From NCBI GenBank assembly GCA_024305405.1, contig JAKNDB010000087.1:4528501-4592500 (forward strand): 64,000 nucleotides of DNA. The letters run 5' to 3'. A program made the translations under genes and the position numbers. The DNA is from Dirofilaria immitis (Eukaryota; Nematoda; Chromadorea; Rhabditida; Onchocercidae). Below, in pieces: positions 49,701 to 62,242 of the stretch. Position 1 is the first letter of the stretch. Each line of letters starts with the position of its first letter. The notes under the pieces are model-generated. The model was not told where the DNA came from and did no database searches. It worked only from the letters and a program-made list of their open reading frames with translations.

Positions 49701-51146
49701 TCATTCACGCATCAAAAAAAGGATTTTTCGGCTATCGATATCTGCATCAAACCCACATTTTTATGGTTGCTAATCATGGAAGTGTTCTTTTTTTTTTAAA
49801 TTTCAAGATTTTGATATTATTTGATCTAATTTCAGAATCAATTTTTTGCGAGAATATCAAAACTTTATTCTTGAGTTGTGAAAAAGTGTAGTGTTTACCA
49901 GGATTTTTAAAGTTATTCAGATAATAGCAGGACAGCATTTATCAAGAAAAGATAAAAACCGAGGTATCTGTTCTCCAGTTGTTACTATAGAAGTTATCGG
50001 TTTGCCGGCTGATTCAGCTGCAATTCGAACGCGAGCTATTGGTTAGTATTCTCATCAAGATATGAAAACTGTTACTGAATTAGATTATAAATTTCGATTT
50101 CAAGTCCAACTTTAAATTTAAGTTTAGCTTCCAATGGTTTGAATCCTATTTGGAATGAAAAATTCAGCTTTAAAGTATACTGTCCAGAAATAGCATTACT
50201 TCGTCTGTACGTTGAAGATGGTGATTTTATGGGACCCAAAATGGATCCATTTATTGGACAAGCTGTGTATCCACTTGATTGCATTCGCACTGGTATATGT
50301 TTTTCATTTCTTCCAAATTAAAGTTGTCATTATTTGCACCTCTCGAAAAATCACATTCCTTGAAAATTTATACGTTTTATTATTAGTTATGATTATATAA
50401 TAAGCTGCCAGAGAAAGTTTTTGGTTTTGGACAAATGCATATTGTCTGGATAAACCTTTTGATAAATTGAATGGATTAATATTTCCAATATTATTTGTTA
50501 ATTTTCTCTTAGGTTTTCGATCTGTGACGCTTCGTAATCAGTACAGTGAAGAGTTGGAATTGTCATCACTACTTGTTTATGTTGATATGCGTCGTCAAAG
50601 TAGTGAAACAGAAGTTCTAGACCCACATATCGCTTTCCAAGCCGGTCGATTTCTTGTCGGTATAACGCCTTCACCAATTTTCCTGCTATTTTCAAATTAA
50701 TTCAAATAAAGCTTTAATATTGCAGGTGGATTGCATAAAACGTTAGCACCACCTGGTGTATTTTCGGCACGACTGAATTCAACTGGTCAAGGTGATTTTA
50801 CACCACCACTTTCACCCAATTTATCAGCTACAAAACATATTCCAATTCCAGTGGATTTAATGCCTTTAGAGTAAGGTTTTTTCCTACGAAAATCTTAGTA
50901 ATTAATCACTTTGCAGCATGAATTATTTGGAAAATTCGATATACCTCAGCTGGCGTGTCGAACTTTTCCTTAATCTCACTGCCTTTTCAATCATAATTAA
51001 AAAATGCTTTTTAAATTTAAAAAAATTCTTTCTTCAACTGATTTGGAATTTATTAAAACGATTTGATTGAATTTGATCAGTTTATTTACTATTTATTTGA
51101 TTTCAGCAGTCCTACATCATATACTTCAAAAAAGAATGCGGTTTAA
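40733..51146 (+). CDS. plc-3: Phospholipase C-gamma, 28 exons
   Basis: PLC-gamma cleaves PI(4,5)P2 to IP3 and diacylglycerol downstream of tyrosine kinases. Exons run from 40733-40763 ([11 protein letters not shown]) to 51107-51146; about 1,248 codons, the normal length. Domain order: PH (41035-42018), EF-hands (42415-43312), X half with the catalytic histidines in [15 protein letters not shown] and YHGYTMTSK (43485-44717), split-PH first half (45133-45524), N-SH2 from [18 protein letters not shown] (45628-46285), C-SH2 from [15 protein letters not shown] (46582-47071), SH3 (47570-47862), split-PH second half (47946-48375), Y half with [20 protein letters not shown] (48375-49633) and C2 (49921-50870). 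The X and Y halves are split by SH2-SH2-SH3, which defines the gamma class. Seven frame breaks occur: 43498-43502, 44124, 44667-44671, 45764-45769, 46152-46156, 46651-46655 and 48297-48302. Six are homopolymers one base short; the seventh drops a C from WDGP. Confidence 0.96.
45984..46031 (+). pseudogene. Relic duplicate of the N-SH2 second exon
   Basis: Within the intron before exon 15, a 48-bp segment reads [17 protein letters not shown] in frame, against [17 protein letters not shown] at the start of the true exon (46088-46136), about 100 bp downstream. The alignment needs no gap. No acceptor of the right phase precedes it, and the frame closes soon after at AAATAA, so it is probably an old partial tandem duplication. 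Confidence 0.55.
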
Positions 51147-52626
51147 GGAAAATTTTCCGATTCGGAAAGAATTAGGTGGGTCATTTAGACCATCGATGAT
51201 CGTTCATCGCTTTATTTGATTGCCATGGGACTGATAGTTTTGTTGGTATTAATATTTCTTTATGAATTCATTCGAAATCTTGTAATTTATAAGTGATGTG
51301 CAAGGAATGGTGAAAATTTCCTACTGCATTTTATTGCTTAATTTCTTTCTACATCATTGGAAAGAACAGTTTCGAAAAAAAGTCAGAAAAAAACATTTCA
51401 TTTTGAATGTTCTAGAAAGCATGTTTCTAGATTTTTTATTCGTATTTTTCTTTATTTTAAACATCTTAAAATGTTTTAACTACTTTTTTTCTTTAAATCA
51501 TAGTGTTTTTTAACTTTGGATAGATAATTTGAAGTTTGAAAGCTGTCAATATTCCTAAGATTTAAGACGTGCTGCTTTTGAAGTTCCAATTAGCTCCATT
51601 TGTGAAATGTGCAGTACTTCCGTCCACTGTTCGTCTTTAATATCCCGAAGCAATTTATTTAATTTTTTGGATAAAAGCTAGAATTTTTCCTGTGTGTACA
51701 ATACGGATCTTATAAAAATTCATCAGAGGCTCAACTAGTAAATCTAGATACGGTGCCTTCATCATTTGTATCACATGCCTTTATCATTTTGTTTTTCGAC
51801 AGCTCTGTTTTCATGATCAACAGTGTATTATTATGCTAAAAATTAAATTGTGTTTTTCCGTATTCAAATATCTTCGTAATTTTATAATCAAATTAGTTTT
51901 CGAATTTCTATTGCTCATGTATACTTAATCGAGTTCTGCATCAGCTTTTCTCAGCATTCTTTCTGCAGATTGCGTAGAATTTATCATTTATGTGTAAAAG
52001 CTCTTTCTTTTTCTGAATAATTCATTTAAGTAGTGCGAAGTGGACATATTCATTCATGCATCATTTGTATTTCCTGGCATTTCAATAGTGGATTAAAATG
52101 AAGTGAATTACAAGAATGCGAAATGCTCGGTATTTCATTTTTGTTTAGCTTTAGATATATGCCATGAAAACTTTCCAGATATCTCAAAGTTCGATTTTTC
52201 TGAATGAATTATCATGATTTATTCATTTTGAGAAGATTTGGATCTCTATTAATTATTCCTTTATAGTAATCATCAAAATACATTTAATGCAGATTGATTA
52301 AATAATATTTGCTCTTTCTAGAAATAGGATCGTTCTTCCTTAATACTTTTATAAAACGGCATCAAATAATAATTTGTTTAAATTATATCAAACTTTGCAC
52401 ATATACTTGTCAGTCTCTCACGATTGTTTTAAAAAGCGACGAAGAGGAAGTTTAGAGAACAATGTATTCATGTTAAATAAAAGGAAAAGTGTCTTTTATT
52501 GATAGAAATTCAAGATACATTTTCATATCATCATTTGGAGAATATTTTCTTAATAATTGCGAACACATCTCGGTTTCGTTCCTTTATTTAAGAAAGCTTG
52601 GAATAATGTCATAGTTAAAGTATCTG

Positions 52627-52666
52627 TCGGATTTACCAAAAAAAAATCGGATTTGCTAAAAAAAAA
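52627..52666. repeat. Two-copy 20-bp tandem repeat
   Basis: TCGGATTTACC plus A9, followed directly by TCGGATTTGCT plus A9; two mismatches between copies. A local duplication with no evident role. Confidence 0.85.
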
Positions 52667-55600
52667 TTTTACTAAAATCTCGTTACCAGCAGTTAATGCA
52701 TGGCTAAATAATTACTTTTGAGTATTGCTGATATTTTATTTTTTCCTGTCTTATTAGGAAAAATTCAATATCTTGTACTGCTTATTGTATTTTCCTACTT
52801 TCTGTTTTCTCCTGCTCTTCTATTTTCAAAAATTAATATTTATGGAAATAATTCGGTTTTATTACCAATCCTTTATATTTTTTCCTTTGAAGATGATAAT
52901 TTTATGCAGAATTTATAGTGAAAATATGTATTGTATATAATAAAGTCGACTCTTCTTATTTTTAATGTTATATTTAACTTTTTTTTGCGATATATTACAC
53001 ATTTTATAACTAATTTTAGAAATTGCTCTTAAGTGAATTAATGTCAAAAGAAAAGTAATCGCGAATAAATGTATTTTGTATAGTAATAGATAAGAATGGT
53101 CTTTTTAGTAACACTGATCCATATTTGAAAACTTGAGAGAACAAACACTTTACACATTTAAGCTTTGCAGCGAATTTGAGCTTCGTACCTAGATTTCGAT
53201 AATTACTTGAGAATTTCCAGAAGCAATCCGAATCATTATCAATTTTAAAAAGTTTTGTAATTCTTAACGTATATGTTTTTAAGATTTCGATGTTATTCTG
53301 ACTTGTTGATTTTAACAATTTCATAATAAAATATTTCCCACAAAACATTTTCTAATGCATAATGCATCATATTAGCTAAAATCATTTAATCGACTTCAGC
53401 TAATTTGATCGCTTCATTATTGTATTCGAAATTTATAAATTATATAAAATTTTTAATGAGAGAATTTGTATTAAACATATTTTTTGAAGTCAGTTGAATT
53501 TTCAACAATGCTGAACTGCTTAATCTTTCCTGCTTAGTAAATTGAAATTTATTTCAAACCGCAGTTAGGCCACACATTTACTATAAATATCATAATCAAC
53601 TTTATCAAGTTTCGAGAAAATGGAATGAGCCAGGGTAGAACAGAACGTTTTAACTATGCTTCAAAATTATAGGATTCGAATAAAAACAATTTTTGTCCTT
53701 TTTATCATAATGTATTGATTATCCCAATCACTTCTGCATTAATCATTATTGTTTCTCAATTAAAATTGAAAAAAGAGAAGTATTGAAAAAATTTAATTTC
53801 TTAATGTTATCAATAACTTTCAAATTTGAATATTGTATTATTTTTATATTTAAAGTGATCGCAATTTATTCTAATATGCAAAGGAGAATTCAGAGAGTTG
53901 TTGAGAAATGATTGGTTAAAAGCCAGAAAAATTAGCAGGACAACGTTTGCTCATCATCTCTTTTATTTGATTTCTATATATGAGGAAATGTTTTGACATA
54001 TGTAGAAGTAATATTTAATATTGATAGCAATAATAGTAACGTTGGTTAACTGTTAGAAGTAGTAGTGATATCTCATAAAAAGGAAATATGTTATAAGCAA
54101 TGATCTTTTAATATAAAATTTTAAAAAAGTGAAAAATTTATATATATTTTTGATTGTTGGCAAGTATTCTTTTGTCTCTAAATTCAACTTTTATTTCGTA
54201 TTTTCTATCTTCCATATTTTAAGTGTTTTTTAAGTTTTTTTATTAACCAAATGATCTTTAGTGCATTCAAGTTTGCTTGTAGAGATAAATCGAAAATTGG
54301 AAGATTATATATTAAAAGAATTAAAATCGAGAAAGAAATTCATGCGGAAACGCATTTGCTTTTGTAATCAGCGATAAAATTTTGATTTAAATCAATTAAT
54401 TACAATTAATTCATTTAAATGTTGAATTTTTCATTTACTCTATAATTTACTAAACAAAACGTCTTCATTATTTCGAGAAAAATATATGGAAAAAAAACTT
54501 AATGGGTGAGGATCACATGAAATGAATTTCATCTAAATTTCATATATGAACTTTGTTTAATAAACAAATATTACATCTGCAGTAAATGAAATGAAATAAA
54601 TTTTAATTCTTAAAAATTTCATTTTTCTTCCAAAAATAGAACTATTGAAAATATAAGATAAATAAACTCTTGACTTGTGTTACATCTCGAAGACGAATAG
54701 GTTGGCACTTCTTGAAATGAAGAACAGATGAAATCATTTGGATAACAATTTTCATATATATATCAATTATTCTGAGATAAGATTATAAAACAGATTATAT
54801 TCGGCCTTATAAATGCATGGTACATTAATTTTTGATAAGCTTTTAAACATTAATAAATTTATCATGCAAATTAATGATGATCGGAAATTCAAGTCGTGAA
54901 TACATTGTTTCAAATTTTTTGTTTAGACTGTTTGATGATTAAACTTAATTTTGTAAATACATGAATTAATTATTAACACATCACAACCCTTTTATTTCTA
55001 TCTATCACATTTGAATATCATTTTCGATTCATTAGATCATGGTAAGACTGTAATGCAAGTATTGTTTATTTAACAAAAATGGATTCGATCATTTATTTAT
55101 TTCTTCATTATCGTACTTTACATTGGTAAATTTATAACTTTAAAACTTATAAATTTGTTACAACATATAGCCATTCTTTTTTGAAATAATGAAATTTATT
55201 ATATAAAAGGAAATTTACATGATTGGCTTATTTTTTAAAGGACATAGTCGTGTCGCTTATGATAAGCCTGCTTTTGTTTACGAAAATAATTTCATGCTGA
55301 TAAAGCCTCCTAACAGAATGGGAAATAGTAAAATGTGAGTTAAAAGTCCTGTGATTTTCAAAAATTATGCAAAATTTTTTACATTCATATATGAATACTA
55401 ATTTCATCGTAGTTTCATAAATAAATATGAATTACCATCATAAGTTGCAGCTAAAGCTACGATTTTTGTTATTTTGCAGAAAATAGAAAATCAAATTTTA
55501 TTAAAATTTTCCAAAAGATTGAAGGAAAAAACTTTCTGAATAGCTGAAGACCTAAAGAGTGAGTAATGAATAACATAAATGTCATATTACTCGATAAATT

Positions 55601-57420
55601 TCTTTATTTCGTTTTTATGAGTCAGCGAGATGTACCACTATTGGTCTCCATATTTAATGCCCAAACTTTTTTGTCGCAGAATTTTTATAAATTAGAGATC
55701 AGAGAGATTTATATGAGAAAGCCGTATATGTTATAACCGTTAATTGCTATGAATAGAGCAGAACTGAACTTATCTAGCTAATCCATCAAATTTAATGAAT
55801 ACATGCGTTGTTTTTCTGAATTTTCAGAACGTTCTTCTAATCTCGACTTCGATGATAATTGGTTTCAAATTCCAACATTGTCTATAACTATTAAATATCC
55901 CTTAATAATTTAAAAACAACTTTTATGCATTTATTTATAAATTATATTTTAAATCTATGACGATTAACTATAAATTACGATTAACCGTAAAGTGAATTTT
56001 TAATAATAACTATATTAAGATTCACTGAGTTGTAATTTAATGACAACAAATCATTACTTCTTCATTATCCAACGCAGAAATTGTATTTTTTGAACTAATT
56101 TCGAATAAAGCTTTTAAAGAAAACAAAATGAATTTGAAAAATATTTTTATCATCTTGAACTCGCTTACCTTTCAAAAATATTTTTTAAGAAGCTGCTATA
56201 ATCTTGCAACGAAATCATAAAATTTAGAGAACTTATGTAAAAGCTACGCCTTATTAATACTTCCTTGATGAATGGGTTTATTTATAAGTCTTTGACATTC
56301 TCAGCTTCCTATTGAAATAAAGATTGCTTTTTCAACATCTCTCAAACGATATTTTCAAAAAAAGAACTCATTTCGAGATTCTACGACTAGAAAAGTTTAT
56401 CACTTCAAATTTATTGAATCTATTTATGCTTTGCTTTTTCTAGAAATATGAAGTATAGTTTCTTACGTATCTTACCTCATTCTTCATAACTTCATATGCT
56501 TTCAAATTTGGCCATTTTACAGTATCAGTTATGTGTTTAATGATGATCATGAATGCCTTGTATAACAAAATTTATTAGGATATTAAAAGTTTCAGTTACA
56601 ATATATGGCACAGAGGATATCATGGTAGTGGATTTAACTAATTTAAAAGAGTATGTGCCATATTCTTATTATAAGAAAAATTCTTCATCAATAGATATGA
56701 ATCACGGTATGAGCATATACAATTATCTAAATTAAATTTTTTATAATTAAGAGAAGTAGAATTTCAGTTTGATTATTGTACGCATTCGTTTATACTATAA
56801 GTAATATAATGTGTTGCTTATCCGTTGTACTTCACTTATCATTTTGAAAAAATCAGATTCATAGATATCAGCACATTTTCTACTTTTGATGACCTATAAT
56901 TCTATATATTTCTTTAAAAAATTAAAATATTTTTGGAATATGAATCACATATCTTCTTATTTAAATTTAGCAGTTTATTCATTTCTTATATAAAGAAAAA
57001 AAACTAATCAGTATCTGATAAAGAGCGTCGATAGTTGTGTCTTGAAATGAAAGCATCGAATGCAATTGATAAGAGTTTTATCAGCGTGAAGAGAAAAGTT
57101 TACAAGTCAAGAAAATATCTCAAAATGAGTTTCCCGGTTCTGATCATCGATTTTTGAACGTTTGATTTTGTACTGAATTCCTTTCAATTCAACTACATGG
57201 AATGTTGTTATGACGAAACGATCTTGACGGTTTGCAAAGAAAAGAGCCAATCGTTGTTATTTTAAATGAAATGTTACAAAATGTCATGCTAACAATACAA
57301 TCATTCCTTTCTCTTTCTTCTCTGTTTCGAAGCAAACAATTTCAATAAAAGTTACAATCTCGAATTTCGGCATAGGAATTTCGTCGTTTTTAAGCAAAAC
57401 TAAATGACGATTAGAGATTT

Positions 57421-57452
57421 ATTCCTCGCTCAAAAACAGCGAGGAATTTTTT
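57421..57452. other. Perfect 10-bp hairpin followed by a T-run
   Basis: ATTCCTCGCT and AGCGAGGAAT pair perfectly across a 7-base loop (CAAAAAC), and six T follow the stem, counting the pair overlapped by AAT. The shape is that of a bacterial intrinsic terminator and stands out from the AT-rich surroundings. With a polA relic elsewhere in the window, a second bacterial fragment is possible, but no adjacent coding remnant was found. Confidence 0.4.
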
Positions 57453-58364
57453 CATTTTCGACAACAAATTATCACCCAAACAAGCAAACATTTATTTTGC
57501 TTAATATTTTATTGGTCAGCTGCCGTAGGAGTAGGAGAGAAAAATGAAGGAGATACGGGAAGAGAGAAAGGAGGCAGGATAAAGAAGCTATAAGAAGCAT
57601 TGAGAAATTACGGCTTGGAACAACTGTTGGCAAGCAATAAACGGTTTGCGAACTTCACACAATACTAACGAGCGACAAATTGCCTCAATGATGGTGTGAA
57701 TTGTAAATTATCCTTCCTTATTTGACCTTTTTACCCTCCTTTTCTCTTATCTTCAAAGAAAATTCACTTAAAAAGAAGAAGCATGGCATACTATTTTCAA
57801 TGGTCAACAGCTATAATGATGAAGATTATCAAATATATCCTGCATTCTGGTTCTGAAATCATTTTGAAAATCTAAAAATATAGCTTTTCTGTTTCGGATG
57901 AAAAGTTTTGTTCAAGACAATTATATAAATGTTTTTTAATAATTTTGCTATTTGTAAATCTGTTCCTTTGCCTGTTACTGAAACGATAGCAATTAATCTG
58001 AAAATATTTATATTATCAAAATTGAATAGAGTAGAATACCATAAAATATTAAACAGAATAAATAAAATGTCACCATTATATATATTAATTCAAATATATG
58101 AGATTTATCAGAAGTAATAAGAGACTACAGAGCACAAATTGGAATTTTGCCTGAGATCTCACAAAATGCAAAGTAAGAAATTTTTAGAGAAACTCCTTTT
58201 TCCCTTTCTCTCTCTCCTCACAGTTTTTTTCATATATTAAGGCATAAGAAACGAAATATGAATGTGATGTTTGTATTATTGACCATTAAAGTCAGTGATA
58301 ATTTCTACTGATAATAGTGTTAGTTTTACGGCTTAAGTATCGAACAAGTTTACAAGAGAAGATA

Positions 58365-58568
58365 TTAGCGGCGAGAATGAAAAGAAGCGGTACCGTTTGT
58401 CCTTTTCCTGCAATGAGAACAATGTTTTTGTTCCTGAATAAGAGGAGATGCAGAACAATATGAACAAATCTGCCAAATTTCTACCTTGTTTTCTACCTTA
58501 TCAGCAATATACGAGACGAAAAGGGTGATGAGAAATGATAGCAGTAAAAACAACTGACTCATTTGCAT
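58365..58568 (-). CDS. Putative small secreted protein with paired CxxC motifs
   Basis: I do not recognise a family. From the ATG at 58568 the 67-residue product begins MQMSQLFLLLSFLITLFVSY, a convincing signal peptide or single membrane anchor. It then has a charged stretch (ADKVENKVEIW), then CSYC, 12 residues, CSHC and a basic RKR. Two CxxC pairs 12 residues apart could bind zinc or form two disulfides, and RKR could be a processing site. The frame is open further upstream to an ATG at 58643, so the first exon or start is uncertain. A frame at 58932-58726 on the same strand has a strong GTAAGA donor and could be an upstream exon, but I cannot join them. It lies isolated in a gene desert. 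Confidence 0.35.
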   Translation of the reverse strand: MQMSQLFLLLSFLITLFVSYIADKVENKVEIWQICSYCSASPLIQEQKHCSHCRKRTNGTASFHSRR

Positions 58569-61500
58569 ATGCGTAAGACAGAAAGATATACTTTGCTTAT
58601 CAGCAAATCCTGCAGTTCTATGACATCTTATTAAAAATTGCATAAAGAAATATTAGAAGATAAAAGTCAGGTAAGGCTGAATATCTTTGAGAAACTGTTG
58701 AAACAAATCTTTATTTATGACGATATTAACTAAAGTCATGAACTATATTGTTACATTTTTTCAAAACATTTTTTAATTCTAAAATGTTCTTACAATATAA
58801 GCATCTTTCGTAATCAATCATTATTTTTAAATTATTGCTGAGAAACTTGTTCTGAACAAAATCATAATTCGAAGTTATCGTAGAATAATATTCATCGTTC
58901 ATGCCGTGTTTAATATAAGTAGGAGATGACATGATACAATCAATCTATTATTGCCTCTATCTTCGATTTGAGTGTATCTATTATATTTTTAATTTCACAA
59001 GTTCTATTTTACTATGTAAATGTCACTGGGACACAATAGATGATAAACCCAATCAATTCAGCAACATAAATAGCCGTTTGATCTTGTTAACACCTGACTA
59101 ATTGCTAAGAGATGGTGTATTCGCTATCCTTTGATGTGATACCAAATTATTGCTGCAAAATTTTACGGTAAGGAGATACCAACAAAAACTGAGATTTCTA
59201 TGTACTAGATCTATGCTGATGATAATTATGAACTTTTTATGAATATGGATCATCAGATAATTCATCTATTTCCGTTTCTCTAAAAGTTTCTTTTTGTAAG
59301 TTAAGAACGACTATATGTATCGGTGAATATGCATTTGATTGTTCCTGTTGCTAACAATAATTTATTCACACATATCGATAAAAACTGGGATGAGCAAATC
59401 ACAAAAATCCAGTAAGTTTTTTAGATATATCAAGTCATAAGGTTTATATATAAATACAAGACAGAAGCAGTGGAAATTTTATACATTATCATTATACTCA
59501 TCTTCAACTGATTACTGCTTTTTATAACAGAATTGAATGTTCAATAAGAAAAAATGTCAATGATTCTCGAAGAAAATGCCTTGAGAAATCTGAAGAACTA
59601 ATCCAAAATATTTTATTATTTTGTATATTGTTTGGAGAAACGATGAATGACTAGATGTAGCAAGAGATTTGTACATTGAATTTGATAGTCATTTTGTGAT
59701 TCTTTCAAACATTTTCTAATCGTAATTTCAAGAAGGACAAATAATGCAAATTAGTTTTCTTTCAAACATTCATCAACTTTTGCTTTCGATTAAGCATCCA
59801 TTTGAATCATCTAAAATTATATATGCTATTTCGAAGTAGTTCTAACAATAAAATAGTTCTAATCCTAGTGTAAAAACGTTTACTTAATGAAATAATGGAA
59901 ATAAGAGATAAACTCTACGTTCTTTAAAAAGTTTCTCCACCTTCTTTAAGCAAATCAAAATATTTATGGAATTAAAACATATCAATAAAAGAACAAAGAA
60001 GAAGAAATAATAATGATAATTTTATTTGTCATTCCCATGAGACAAATATGCATCTTGAAAAGTAGCTATGAAGCAAAATGATATTTATCTAGTTATAGAA
60101 TTGTTATGCAAATCGAATTTTAACTAATAATTCTACTAACTCATAAAGAATAATAATACATATGAATATTATAAATATTACATAAGATTTGAAATATGTC
60201 TTAACTTAATAAATATCTTATAAAGGGGTAAATTATTAAAGCTAATTTCTATTTATTACATTTATCCTATTACAAATACTTCAATTTTGTGAATGATTAT
60301 TCGATAAATTAATTAAAATTTGTGTAAATTTCCAATCAGATGAGAAATGGTTCTTTAGGAGAAATAGAGAAGTAAATAATTTTTGTTATTATGTCACATC
60401 AAATTAGCAACAACTGTTGATCGTCAATTCACAAGTATTAATTCTTCCACTCATCAAATGCAGTTACTACGTATTTAACCTTCTTCTTAAAAACAGGTTT
60501 CAATCTTAGACCGCTTATTTAAATCATTATAGAAAAACATTGAGAAAAGATTTCTCAATTAAACTTTTAGGAATTTTCCAAATTTCAGATTAGTCGCACT
60601 AGAAATTCTTTCTACAAAAGTTTACATCTGGATATAAATAAATATTTACATGGGATCAAATATGATAACATTCTCGCTTTTTAACTTCTGTATAAAATTA
60701 TATCACATTATCTGTTTATTAGAATAAGCAAAATTATTTTCATATATTCTCATATTCAGTGTAAATGTTTATCTCAATTTTCTAGTCAAATATAGAGAAA
60801 ATGAATGTTATGAATGAAAGAAGTCTTGAAACTATTCTGATTATTCAGATTAGTGCATAAATCTTCCGAAATGCAGAATCAAGAAATATTAAAAATGATT
60901 GTTTGCATTTGTTAGCAAAACAATAAAGGATGTTTCTTATGACTTTCAACAAATTTTTCCAAGCAGAAGATGATCAATGACCCGAAGCTGCTCATCTCTA
61001 AGCTTTACTCTGAAACACAACTGTGAAAGCAATGATTCTTCAAGAAATGATGGATCGTAGAAAGAGGTGGGGAGAAAGGATGATAATGATAGTGATTGGC
61101 AGCTGGGACGAAATCACTTGGAGATTTCAAATGTACTAGATATGTCGCTATGTTGGATAATGCAAAACTGCAACCTGAAGACGTTTGCTATTCAAGGACG
61201 ATCGATTTTTCAGATAAAGAAATGATGATTCTGTCAATTTACTTCTCTGACAACAATATAATTCTTTGATGCATGATTTTTTCTTCGTAAGTGTATACTT
61301 TAGTTCAAAAATTATCAATTTTATCAGAATAGGTCAATGACAATAAACAAATGAATGAAATAATTGTACTTACATAATACTTAATACTGATTCTAACAGA
61401 TGATGATATAAACAAATTTAAATTTATGCGCTTTTGTGTTGAAATTCCTCAAACTACAAAGTTATCATTTTGTATTAACCGAATATTTTCTCCACTTAAA

Positions 61501-62242
61501 TTCAAATAATATATATGATAGGAATTCGTATGACGCATGTTTCATTAATTCTTAATAATCTTCAATAATGGCAGAATTTTGCTTATTACAAATTATTGAA
61601 CATAATGAAGAAGCAAACGGAAAGAAGAGTAACTTTAATATTGAGCGAAAGTTATGAAATGATAGTTCTTTGTCCACAGTTCAATAAGATCGACGAATGA
61701 TTTTTAACTTGTATTTAAACCCAGTTGATAGGCAACATGAAGTCAAAAATGATACGATAAAAGCAGATGGGATGATTCAATTGGAAATATCTCAGAATAG
61801 TGCAAATAGGCCTTCTACATAAGAACAAATTGATTTCTAAGATTAGTGTTACAAGAAATCTTTGGCACAAATTTTATTGTACATGTACTTTTACTAAATC
61901 TGAAAATGAACTTCTTGAAGATAAATAATATTTTTAGAGAATTGAAGCTAAAATTCAACTAGAATAAAATTTTTATGAAATGATCCAGTTGGAAATATCT
62001 CAATAGAATTTAAACTAATTTCGAATGTTTTCACATAGACGTTGATACTGATCACGAATCACTGAACTAATCAAGACTAAAAATGAGCAATAATAAGTGA
62101 ACAACAGAGATTATATAATCAATGAAAAGAAAAGAGCCCTGGTAAAGTGTACATTTATGAGATACAGTTAGCAAAAGCTAATTTGACTTTATTATAATAC
62201 ATAAACATATATATCAATATATCAATGCTATCTTGTCCATTC
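58569..62242. other. AT-rich intergenic region downstream of the FOXD gene
   Basis: Contains the 3' flank of the forkhead gene on its right. 60960-61220 is less AT-rich but shows no frame that resembles a protein. Nothing else was recognised. Confidence 0.45.

Larger units (their letters stand above)
51147..58364. other. Gene desert downstream of PLC-gamma
   Basis: About 7 kb of AT-rich DNA. Open frames of 60-110 codons (for example 53016-53348 minus and 56553-56735 plus) have no recognisable motif and look like chance. It contains a 20-bp tandem duplication at 52627-52666 and a perfect hairpin at 57421-57452. It could hold distal regulatory sequence of the FOXD gene. Confidence 0.5.

Noticed and set aside
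53016..53348. 110-codon minus-strand frame in the gene desert
   Set aside because: Lysine, phenylalanine and isoleucine-rich with no motif, no signal peptide and no splice context; likely chance in AT-rich DNA.
56553..56735. 60-codon plus-strand frame (YGTEDIMVVDLTNLKE segment)
   Set aside because: Looks slightly coding, but has no recognisable domain and no neighbouring exons; too weak to call.
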